Positions 10,420-18,373 of a DNA stretch of 24,791 bases are shown here, one piece after another. Positions within the stretch are counted from its first letter, which is position 1. Each line of letters starts with the position of its first letter. The stretch is from Ophiocordyceps camponoti-saundersi (nom. inval.) (taxonomy: Eukaryota; Ascomycota; Sordariomycetes; Hypocreales; Ophiocordycipitaceae), in assembly GCA_003339415.1 (NCBI GenBank), contig PDHQ01000005.1, positions 195,417 to 220,207 of the forward strand, read 5' to 3'. Under the pieces are notes generated by a model. That model saw only the letters and a list, made by a program, of their open reading frames with translations, searched no databases and was not told where the DNA came from. The translations under genes were made by a program, and so were the position numbers.

Positions 10420-11301
10420 GGCAGAGTAGATCGATAGTCGTAGAAGCTGCTTTTTTTTTTTCTCCTTTTCCCCGTTGGCGTTGCGGTAGTTAAGTGAGTG
10501 AAAGTACAAGGCCCGAGAAAGTAGGAAGACACGATGAAGAAGATGCCAAGCAGAAGAATAGCGAAAGATTTCTTGATAAGATGGTGAAAGAAACAACTAA
10601 CTAGAAGAGGGAAAGGGAAGAGAGAATCCATTCTTATAGTCATCGGCCTCGAGAGGATTCGCAAAAACTATATGCACGGGTAGATTCTATCATGTCCACA
10701 TGACGCCGACATTCGCAATAAGCGTTCGCAGTACAGATAACCCTTAGAGGAAGGAAACTACCCATTATGCTACGTGGCTGCGTCTCGAGCGTATGAGAAG
10801 CTATGAGTCACGTCGCGTCTCGTCTAGCTTGATGGGTAGATATCCTTCACATGCTGAGCCGGGCTGTGATCATGAACAAGGTCGTTACAGAGCCTGGAAG
10901 AGAATATATATACGTATATGAGAGTGACGAATCTAGAGGCTTAGAGAAGAGGCCGAACTTGTATCTACGCGTGTAAGTTATGATGAAAGTTTTGAAGCCA
11001 ACACGATGCCTGCTTTATGAAGCTGTGATGAATCTAGAAGTCGGGAAGAAGTGCATCTCCTCACTCTCTTAACCGCCGACTACTCTCTGAAATGATGCCC
11101 CCGAGCTCCTCTATCCCAGCTGGAGATGGCACCAAGTTGTTATATGACAGGAAGCCAAGAGAAAAGAATCAAGAGAGAAACCCATACAAACGCCTACCAG
11201 GTCCATCGAACAACCTCAGACCAGTAGACAAAACACCCACCAACCATTACTCCCCACACCTCCTCATCCTTTCCCACCTCAGGCGAACGACACCGTCTCC
11301 A
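10420..11301. other. Intergenic region between small genes A and B
   Basis: About 880 bases. Contents are the T11 homopolymer at 10451-10461, a TATA-like CTATAAG on the minus strand near 10635-10641, and the 16-bp element shared with gene B at 10696-10711. An open frame near 11092-11469 has no recognisable content and is mostly antisense to gene B. Confidence 0.45.
10696..10711 (-). promoter_or_regulatory. 16-bp upstream element of gene A, shared with gene B
   Basis: On the minus strand this reads TGTCGGCGTCATGTGG. It differs at one base from 11826-11841. Each copy lies about 240 bases upstream of the equivalent start position of the two related genes (244 here, 237 in gene B). This supports a duplicated promoter module or a shared transcription-factor site. 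Confidence 0.5.
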
Positions 11302-11589
11302 TCAATTCTCGTCGCCAAAGTAAAGGTGAAGAAAGGCGGCGAAGAAGAAATAGATGGCAGCGCCGACGAAAATGCAGCAATGAGCTCTGGAAAGGCAGGA
11401 ATCCCGGCCGAGACCAATAACGTCGTATATCGTCTTGTTGATACACGTCGGACTCGCAGCCGGGTTTGAGGACAAAGTCGGCGTTTCGCTCGTCGACGGA
11501 CTCCCACTCTGCTGCTGCGTAGCGAGGACCAAGACCTGACTCGTCAGAGCCACGACGGTCGAGAGGCGGATTAGCTGTGTGAGTTGCAT
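11302..11589 (-). CDS. Small secreted/membrane protein B (95 residues)
   Basis: The frame starts at the first in-frame ATG (MQLTQLIRLSTVVALTSQ); the open frame extends upstream only to a GTG. An N-terminal hydrophobic segment ending VLVLA looks like a signal peptide. It is followed by a Ser/Thr/Pro-rich linker, a Cys-containing segment (PTCINKTIYD..DSCLSRAHCC) and a C-terminal hydrophobic helix (FVGAAIYFFFAAFLHLY) ending FGDEN. The overall plan matches the neighbouring gene A, and their N termini align (QL..LIRLS/QLLRLS, then VALT). I do not recognise the family. It could be a membrane-bound small secreted protein; function is unknown. Confidence 0.5.
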   Translation of the reverse strand: MQLTQLIRLSTVVALTSQVLVLATQQQSGSPSTSETPTLSSNPAASPTCINKTIYDVIGLGRDSCLSRAHCCIFVGAAIYFFFAAFLHLYFGDEN

Positions 11590-11604
11590 CTTCTTTTTAT
11601 CCAC

Positions 11605-11947
11605 GGCGTGGCGGTGGTGTTGCCGGCAAAGAGGAGGGAGCCGGGATAGTTTGGAGACGGGATGAGAAAGGTAGGTGTCGAGAAGAGTGACGGTGGAAGA
11701 GATGTTGATTAGTTGGCTGAGAGAGAGATATGCTCCTTGTTAGGTAGGAGGGAGACTGCCTTGTGACAGTCGTCGACTTTGACTGGGTTTTTTTTTAGAG
11801 TTACGACGTGCTCGAGTTGATTCTGCCATATGACGCCGACACTTACACGCATGCGATGGCGACATACAAGTTGTTTTCCAACCATCTCCCCTGCCTGTGA
11901 GTAGGTGCTAGGATATGATAACCTTCAGTAGGTATCAATACAGCATC
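11605..11947. other. Upstream region of small gene B
   Basis: About 340 bases with the shared 16-bp element at 11826-11841 and a T8 run near 11790. I see no gene. Confidence 0.45.
11826..11841 (-). promoter_or_regulatory. 16-bp upstream element of gene B, shared with gene A
   Basis: On the minus strand this reads TGTCGGCGTCATATGG, with 15 of 16 bases identical to 10696-10711. It lies 237 bases upstream of the gene B start. I found no other copy in the window by eye. Confidence 0.5.
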
Positions 11948-12907
11948 TCAAATCAGCAACTCGGAGGCAACATCCTCAACCCAACCGCCGCCGTATTCCG
12001 TCTCCTGCGACGCGTCGGGGCAATCGACAAGATCAGTAACCGGAGCGACATTTTCCTTGTCGAGAGTGGACGGCGACGGCTTAGCCGAGGCTTCTTCCGC
12101 TGCGGGCCCAAGGTGGCTTCGCTTCAGGGGACAAGGTGATGACGGAGAAGATAAGCGAGAAAGCTTAGTGGTGGACGCCGCGGCGGTACCAATCGGTCGG
12201 AACTCGTCTTCTAGCTCGCGTTCCTGTTGTGAAGACGAGGGGAAGAAGTCGTCTGCGTGGAGGAGGATGGCTTGCGTGCCGCATGGTGGTTGTCGTAGCG
12301 GTTGTGGATTATCGTCTCGGCTTTGTAGAATTCGCTGCGGCGATTGTAGCTGTTGTTGTGCGTCTTCGTCTCGACATTGTGGACTTTGACGCTGTGGCGT
12401 TGCGGGATTCGATCGTGGCTTGCGATCCGCCGGGGTGTTGTCAACAAGCAGACGAAAGAGCTGCTCCTCGTCCTCATCATCATCATCATCATCATCATCA
12501 TCACCAAACTCCGTCCTCGGCGACGTCTCCGCATCCTCATCCCCCGCCTTCAAACGCACCAATCCAGCACCGCTTCGAGCAAACGCCGCAGCGATACACT
12601 CCTGACTCGGCCCCGCATCCTCAAGCGGCAAACCACTCCTCCTCCTCCTCTCCCTCTCGGCCGATTCTCTAGCGCGCTTCTTATCGCGCGCCATCCGTGC
12701 CCTGGCCCTGGCCGTTTCCTTCTGGGCTTCTTCCCGCTCTGCTCGTCGCGTTTGTTCTTGCTGCGCCCTTTCCGTGCTCCGCGTCGTCGATGTCTTCGCC
12801 TTGTGCGCTTTCCGTGCCTGTCGCGACGTCATCGGTCGCTCTTCTGGCCTGCCCGACCCGTACCCTGCTTTTGGTGAGAGCAGAATGAAGGTTCGTTGGG
12901 CCGGCAT
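11948..12907 (-). CDS. Hypothetical charged, largely disordered protein
   Basis: An intronless frame of 319 residues starts at MPAQRTFILLSPKAGYGSGR in a good context (GTCAAGATG). The frame stays open further upstream, but this Met begins the structured-looking part. Residues about 32-90 are a strongly basic, Arg/Lys/Glu/Ala-rich stretch likely to form a coiled coil or long helix. An acidic run of nine Asp near residue 135-145 comes from a GAT repeat. Gln/Pro/Arg-rich sequence follows, then a short motif DDFFPSSSQQ, a KEN tripeptide at 284-286 and an end of SQETEYGGGWVEDVASELLI. The KEN could be an APC/C degron, and the composition suggests a nuclear protein; both are inferences. I do not recognise the family. 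Confidence 0.7.
   Translation of the reverse strand: MPAQRTFILLSPKAGYGSGRPEERPMTSRQARKAHKAKTSTTRSTERAQQEQTRRAEREEAQKETARARARMARDKKRARESAERERRRRSGLPLEDAGPSQECIAAAFARSGAGLVRLKAGDEDAETSPRTEFGDDDDDDDDDEDEEQLFRLLVDNTPADRKPRSNPATPQRQSPQCRDEDAQQQLQSPQRILQSRDDNPQPLRQPPCGTQAILLHADDFFPSSSQQERELEDEFRPIGTAAASTTKLSRLSSPSSPCPLKRSHLGPAAEEASAKPSPSTLDKENVAPVTDLVDCPDASQETEYGGGWVEDVASELLI
12475..12501. repeat. CAT/ATG trinucleotide run encoding the poly-Asp tract
   Basis: Nine CAT units (GAT-type Asp codons on the coding strand) lie inside the charged hypothetical gene. They encode most of its acidic run and are likely to be length-polymorphic. Confidence 0.85.
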
Positions 12908-13724
12908 CTTGACGGTGATGATTTTGTGCTTGGTTGAGGCTGGTGTGGTTGCGATATGGCCCGTCTCATGTGAGGTAGCCTGTAGTCGTAGATAGGTACC
13001 TAGGTAGGTAGGTACTAGGTAGTGGCATATCACGTGACCCCCCTTCGGCCTCAGAACCCCCCCCTTGCGTAGTTCTTCTATGCTGCCATAGCGTGGAGCT
13101 TCAGAGCTTCAGCGTTAATGGATCTCACAAAGGGACAGGACTCTAGGAGCTTTTCGGATCAACTACCTAGATATCGGATGACATCTCCAAGACAGCTGGA
13201 ATTTTGCTACTGCACACTGTGTCCGGAGAGATACGGCCCCGCCCGGTCCCGTCCGGATCCGCAATCCGGCCCCTTCCGGGCTGCGCACCTACACAGAGGC
13301 TCGTCTTTGCCCCTTGCCTCTAAGCAATCTTCTTCCTCTTCTTGGTTAGAAGACCGGGACCTTTTGACAACCTCGTCAATCTGCCTGCTTCTTCAGCTGG
13401 TGTGGCCATGTTACCAGCTGCCGTTGCCAGTTGCCGTCAAAGGCAGGGTGTCGTTGAGGGCACTATCATTCCCCGCTCGACCCGTCGGGCTCATTCCCTC
13501 TTTCTTCCAAGCTGCTCTTACGGCTACACACGCAGACTGGCTGATTGCTACGCTGTCGACTCGTGCTGTTCCACTTGGGATCGTATGTATGTCGGTATGT
13601 GCTAACGGAGGTCTAAGGGTTAGATTTTGGTCTACTGCTGGTAAGAAGAGACAAGGTTACACCTGTAGACATTCTTTAGCTTCTGTATACACGTATGTAT
13701 GTACTACCTAGGTAGGTCGATTGA

Positions 13725-13732
13725 TATAAAAA
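13725..13732 (+). promoter_or_regulatory. Probable TATA box of the alpha/beta hydrolase gene
   Basis: TATAAAAA lies 180 bases upstream of the chosen ATG, just after an ACCTAGGTAGGT word. It would give a leader of about 150 nt, which may contain the short frame at 13754. Confidence 0.5.
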
Positions 13733-13753
13733 CCGCAACCCTCCGCCTTTTCA

Positions 13754-13801
13754 ATGTTGACGATGATGTGCGTGCTTGATTACCTCCAGCGAGACACTTA
13801 G
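13754..13801 (+). CDS. Possible 15-codon upstream ORF in the hydrolase leader
   Basis: ATG to TAG, reading MLTMMCVLDYLQRDT, starts 29 bases after the TATA-like box and ends about 100 bases before the main ATG. Whether it is transcribed depends on the true start site. If it is, it could lower or regulate translation of the hydrolase. Confidence 0.3.
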   Translation: MLTMMCVLDYLQRDT

Positions 13802-13858
13802 ATCCAAGCCATCGCTTCGCAAGACACATCGACTTGTTTCCTCTCCAAGCGGTCTATT

Positions 13859-13882
13859 CTCGTGAAGGATCTCGTGAAGGAT
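13859..13882. repeat. 12-bp tandem duplication (CTCGTGAAGGAT)x2 plus a degenerate third copy
   Basis: Two exact 12-mers are followed by CCTTCGTGAAGCAT. The junction with the third copy forms a perfect palindrome GAAGGATCCTTC. It lies 20-45 bases upstream of the hydrolase ATG, probably in the leader RNA. Confidence 0.75.
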
Positions 13883-13904
13883 CCTTCGTGAAGCATTAGG
13901 AAAA

Positions 13905-15074
13905 ATGATCTTCTCAAACTGGTTCATGATGCTCGATCCCATCAGATCAAGCATCCAAGGACACAACACAATCAGCAGGAAGGATGCTCCGACAGCCGAC
14001 TACATCAACTATCGACTACCAGGCAGAAATGGCCAGTCGAATCAGCTCACGCATGCCTTCGTCTCTACCAGCTGCGGCGCCAACCTCTCTGTTCACTATA
14101 CGGAGCCAACGGTGTTTGGAAGCTCGGAGAAGAAGAAGAAGAACAAGCCTGTCCTCATCTTGGGGCACGGCTATCCTCAGTCGAGCTACATCTGGCGCCA
14201 TGTCACTGGATTTATTTCCAAGCGTGTGCCCGTCATTGCTTTTGATGTAAGATTTGCTTTCTTTCCCAACTTGGAGCTGCTCGTAACAGTTGATGCTGAG
14301 AATCAAGGGGAAACAAAGCAACCCGGCTACGGCCTTTCAACACCTTGTATCAAAGGAGACGATAAATTAACAACCGCCAGCGCCATAGTAGACGCAGTGA
14401 CGACCATCTACGGGGAAAACACATCCGTCATCCTCGGAGGTCACGACCGCGGAGCGAGGACGATGCACCGACTAGCCGTATCCCTAGACCGATTCCCACA
14501 GATCCACGCCTTGGGCGTCTTCATGGCCGACATTGTTCCCATACACGAAGAGTACAAGTCGTTTTCGAACCCGAGGAACGCAGTCGGATACTACCACTGG
14601 TCTTTCTTACCAAGGGGAGACTTCGCAACCGACGTCATCATGGCGTACGGAGGCGGCAAATGGGCCACGGCGGCCCTTTCTAGCGGCGCGGGGAAGAACG
14701 AAAGGGGTCTGAGACTATTCAAGGCTGGTGATGCTTGGAATGTCTACGCCTCCTTCTTCGACAAGTTGAGCGTGGTGAACAGTAGCGTGAACGATTATCG
14801 AGCCGCCGCCACCGTCGACTATGATGCCCAGGTGGCCGATCAGGCGGAAGGTCGTAAGATTGCCATCCCCTGCCACATCCTCTACTCCGTCTATAATCTG
14901 GAGACGCGTTCGGGCTTCAACGTGTCCGAGGTCTGGTCCGATTGGGTCGCTCCGGGGGTTGAGCTGACGACCGGAGGAGTAGGACGTCAGATTGGCCATT
15001 ATGTTGCTGAAGAAGCTCCGGAGGATGTGATCTCGCAGCTCAACGCGTTTATGGATCGTATAGGGGTTGAGTAG
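13905..15074 (+). CDS. Alpha/beta hydrolase, haloacetate dehalogenase / epoxide hydrolase type
   Basis: Exons 13905-14246 and 14319-15074 flank a 72-nt intron (donor GTAAGA, acceptor AAG), giving 365 residues. The intron is divisible by three and has no stop, so the whole gene reads open. Removing it gives VIAFDQPGYGLST, the usual family sequence. HGYP (residues 88-91) supplies the oxyanion hole, Asp157 in GGHDRGA is the nucleophile, and His341 in IGHYVAEEAPEDV is the base. DIVPIHEEY and GYYHWSFL match the cap region of haloacetate dehalogenases. The acid residue near NLETRSGFNVSEVW is not clear. Members hydrolyse carbon-halogen or epoxide bonds through an Asp-ester intermediate; the substrate here is unknown. 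The N-terminal 40 residues are not typical. The start has an AAAA context. No signal peptide is obvious. Confidence 0.87.
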   Translation: MIFSNWFMMLDPIRSSIQGHNTISRKDAPTADYINYRLPGRNGQSNQLTHAFVSTSCGANLSVHYTEPTVFGSSEKKKKNKPVLILGHGYPQSSYIWRHVTGFISKRVPVIAFDVRFAFFPNLELLVTVDAENQGETKQPGYGLSTPCIKGDDKLTTASAIVDAVTTIYGENTSVILGGHDRGARTMHRLAVSLDRFPQIHALGVFMADIVPIHEEYKSFSNPRNAVGYYHWSFLPRGDFATDVIMAYGGGKWATAALSSGAGKNERGLRLFKAGDAWNVYASFFDKLSVVNSSVNDYRAAATVDYDAQVADQAEGRKIAIPCHILYSVYNLETRSGFNVSEVWSDWVAPGVELTTGGVGRQIGHYVAEEAPEDVISQLNAFMDRIGVE

Positions 15075-16187
15075 GTTATCGATTTAGCAGCGCAAGGGTT
15101 CTGAGACATTGCAATCCCTTGGGATCAACGCGTGGCCTTGATCTAGGGGCTGGGGGGTTTGAAGCTAATCTTACTTCACGTGGGGAAGACCGGGGTTCAG
15201 ATCTGGACGGGGGCCATGAGAGACCATGTAGAGTTAGCTGCGACCGTTGAGACGCCTGTCTCTGGTCGATTCATCGGGCGAGGAAGACGGAGCATAGCAG
15301 GAGCTCCGGCGGTACCTGTATTTGTGCTACGCACTCCGGCTCCGGGCGAAGTACAGTAACAGATCTCTACGTGAGTCGATGAGTGTCCGAGATGGTAACC
15401 GGTCAGCAGTATATAGGAGGATGGTGAGGCAGTACGTAGGAACCTGCGCGTGAAAGTCCCCTTGAACGCCTGAATGTGCTTGCTCAGGCAAAACTTGGTA
15501 GCAAGTAAAAAGGTGAACTTAACCCCAAGCCAAGGCCAGATTCCTCGCACAGGAACTGGGTGAAGAGTCGATCAACACGCATTACCCAGCAAACAGGCAA
15601 CACTTTCACTTGTTCATCCACCCCTGGAAAGCATCGCTGTGTTGCTATTCCACCTGCCCTCGTCACAGCAGTGAGAGGCAGCTATCGTGGAAACAAAGCG
15701 AGAGCCAGCGTAGAAGAGCATGAGTGCAAGGGAAGACCCGAGGCACTGAACGAGCTATAAACTGATATTCTCCCTCTCCCTAGTTGAGGCACATTCTTGA
15801 CACATCTCTTCTAACCTCACAGGCCGTGATGGCCATTTCACTAAGGCATCCTTTCACCCTTTCTCTTTCCTTTGTACTCTCATGAAAGGCCTCGTACTAT
15901 CATCATCTGATGAGTGGCTCTCACGCCTGCCAGGTCTCGATGCCTTGAAAGTGTGCGTGGCTAGCAGAGATCTTCAGAGTGTCTCAGGTCGTTTTACACG
16001 ACGAGGGTTCCTCAATGATCGAGAACTGATTCACCGTGTCTTACTGTTTACGTGAGACTCTCTCCAAAGAGACTGCGGGATGATGGACTGCTTTGACGTC
16101 GTTTGCTTAGGATGAACCGTGCGGTTTTACAGCCAAGAGTCATGCACATAGAGAAGGATCATATACATACATCAGTCATCCGCAAAA
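15075..16187. other. Intergenic region between convergent hydrolase and aldo-keto reductase genes
   Basis: About 1.1 kb. Small open frames near 15197-15550 (minus) and 15560-15760 (plus) show no domain or signal. A TACATACAT word lies near 16163. I see no RNA gene or transposon remnant. Confidence 0.5.
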
Positions 16188-17249
16188 CTACTTCTCCAAC
16201 GGCTCAACAGTAGGATCCCACGCGCAAGGACTGTAATCGACGGTGGTGATGCCACGGACCTCCTCCTCCGACAGCTCAAAGTCGTACAAGGCCGCATTCT
16301 CGACGATACGCGACGGCGTAACGCTCTTGACGAGCGGCACAAAGCCCATCTGCAGGCTCCATCTTAGCAAGACCTGAGCCTCCGTCTTGCCCAGCTTCTC
16401 CGCCAGAGACTTGACGGCCGGCTCTCCGAAGCGCTCCCCTCGGACGAGAGGGCTGTACGCCTGGATGGCGACGTTGTGTTCACGACACCAGGCGACGATG
16501 TCGGGCCGCGTCAGCCACGGATGAAGCTCCCACTGGCCGACGGATAGCACGCCTCCCAGGCCAGGACGCTCGGCCTCGAGCTCCGCTCTGTGCTTCTCCA
16601 GCTCGGCCAGGTGCTGGACACCGTAGTTGGAGACGCCGATGGAGCGGACCTTGCCGGCTTCGACGCACTCGACCAGTGCGCGCCAGGCTCCCTTACGGTT
16701 TCCGCTGCCGCCGTAGGGAGAATGGATGAGGACTAGGTCTAGGTAGCCCAGCTGTGTTTCCGAGAGGGCCGTGTCTACTAGCTTGAGCGTGCTCTCGTAT
16801 CCCAGTGGCTGTTCTCGGACCGGAACCTTGGTCGTGAAGAAGACGTCGCCTCGTGCGAGGCCTGAGGCGGCGATTGCTGCGCCGCATGGACCTTGATTGC
16901 GATATGCCGAGGCCGAGTCGATCTGTCATTGCCTGTGAGCTGATCCAGATAGATGGAAAGATAGATCGGGGGAGCTGCCTCACATGACGATAGCCGACCT
17001 TGAGTGCCTCCTTACAAATCTCGGTAGCCTGCTCTTTAGGTCTTTTCCCCCCCATCTTCGCGTCAGTCTCGACAACGAGAGATTGCCTCCCTACCTCAAA
17101 CACTCACATCTGGTAGGCCTATATCCAACGTTAGCAAGCTGCACGCACCTTGGGACCTAAACAGCCAAGCCTACACCGAAGCCGAGAAGTGGCATCTCGT
17201 ATCCGGAATTGAGCTTAACAGTTGAGCTGAGTGCGAATTTGGCTGCCAT
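16188..17249 (-). CDS. Aldo-keto reductase (four exons, one of 11 nt)
   Basis: Exons on the minus strand are 17175-17249, 17108-17118, 16984-17041 and 16188-16922, with introns of 56, 66 and 61 nt. They encode 292 residues. Joining them produces MPLLGFGAYQIPKEQATEIC, then KEALKVGYRHIDSASAYRNQ, the standard AKR N terminus. The catalytic tetrad is complete at almost canonical numbering: Asp50, Tyr55, Lys80 (FFTTKVP) and His115 (LVLIHSP). GVSNYG, QWELHPWL and LVKSVTPSRIVEN, which contributes to NADP binding, are also present. Such enzymes use NADPH to reduce aldehydes or ketones in the cytosol; the substrate is unknown. The central 735-base exon starts at IDSASAY and would be missed as a start by ORF callers because the upstream exons are so short. 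The exon 3 acceptor (GGAAAAG) has an unusual G-rich context but is required for the motif. Confidence 0.88.
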
Positions 17250-18373
17250 CTTTCGTAGCATGAAGCACTATCGTGTTGGCGAGTGAGTGGAAAGGTTTTG
17301 ACGCTGGGGCCGCTGAGAAGGATGATGGAAGAGGAGAGAGAGAGAGAGAGAGTTCATCGGAATTTGATTTGCTTCCGGGGCCGATATACGGATATGCGTT
17401 GCACCAACACGGAGTACCTACCTGCCTATGCGTACCTAGGTAGTAGGAGTAGTCATCTTTGCAAGGAAGACGTTGCCTGTTACCTCTGGGTATTTCATCT
17501 CCAGGTTTATTCGTAAGGATAAGGCTCGGATTTCAGCTTCTCGCGATGCTTTTCTTCGTCCTTTGTGACAGCCTTTTGCTAATCAACCAATCCATGTTGT
17601 ACATACAAACATATGAATTACCTGATTGGGGCCGAGGCTTGCATCGCGACGCTGTTCAATTACGTCATGAGGCGCAGAGCCGCAAAGCTTCACCACCGTC
17701 GTACGTACATACAACAGGTAGTAATCCGTACTGTCTATTAATATACTCCTTACATATTCCTTGCATATCTGCATACCTACCTGCATACATACAGTGGCTT
17801 TACCTCCCTCTTCATGCATTCTCATCTTGACCACATCACTTCGACAGTGAAGCAACGGTCTCTGACGCAGTAACATACATACGTACAGTGGCTGTAAATC
17901 ACTTGCAAATGGGGAAAGAAAAGACCTGCTCTCGTTCGAAGTGTCTGATTCGATATACAGTCTTTCGCATGGCTTCATCTCAAGTCCTCTCCCAAAGACT
18001 CGAGCCTGCCACAACTACCAGCTGGACTGTGTGTACTAAATCCAAAGCATCACCATCAGATGGCTTGCCTGGGCCGCTCCGGTCTGTCCATCTTCTCATT
18101 CCCTCCGTATCCATCCAGAAGTTGCACATCAACTGCCCTCCTTGCCGTAGGCGTCGTCAACTCGCAAACGGCACCACGCACGAGTATGTATGTACAGCGT
18201 CCAACTCCCCATCACATCATCGACGACTTTGTGACCGCCATTCCTTACCAACGTCCGCAACAAGAACTTGTGGGTATCTACACCCCTCGCTCCTCAACGC
18301 CAGTCGAAGCACCGGGAGAACAAAAGAAACAAACAAATAAACAACTTCATGGCAAATCATACGTTGGCCATAA
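17250..18373. other. Intergenic region rich in TACATAC and ACCTAGG words
   Basis: About 1.1 kb upstream of the aldo-keto reductase and downstream of the RING gene. It contains an AG run (17336-17351), AACACGGAGTACCTACCTG at 17407-17425 followed by GTACCTAGGTAGTAGG at 17432-17447, and several TACATAC words (near 17600, 17705, 17785, 17875, 18185). The last part of two of these is followed by the same ACAGTGGCT. Open frames at 17583-18014 and 17888-18340 have no domain. Confidence 0.5.

Larger units (their letters stand above)
12908..13904. other. Divergent intergenic region with fungal promoter motifs
   Basis: About 1 kb. It contains a dense TAGGTACCTAGGTAGGTA cluster (12993-13022), a CACGTG E-box at 13031-13036 about 125 bases upstream of the charged hypothetical gene, a GTACTACCTAGGTAGGT word at 13701-13717, and a TATA box, small upstream frame and tandem repeat serving the hydrolase gene. 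The open frame at 13118-13711 lacks any recognisable domain and I do not call it. Confidence 0.5.

Noticed and set aside
13118..13711. 197-residue plus-strand open frame
   Set aside because: No domain, no codon bias or splice evidence; it spans a promoter region with simple motifs and a TATA box just after its end.
13905..17249. Hydrolase and aldo-keto reductase as part of a metabolic gene cluster
   Set aside because: No backbone enzyme, transporter or cluster regulator is nearby. The two genes are convergent and over 1 kb apart.
17583..18340. Minus-strand and plus-strand open frames (17583-18014, 17888-18340)
   Set aside because: They run through TACATAC-rich intergenic sequence, have no domain, and contradict each other in strand.
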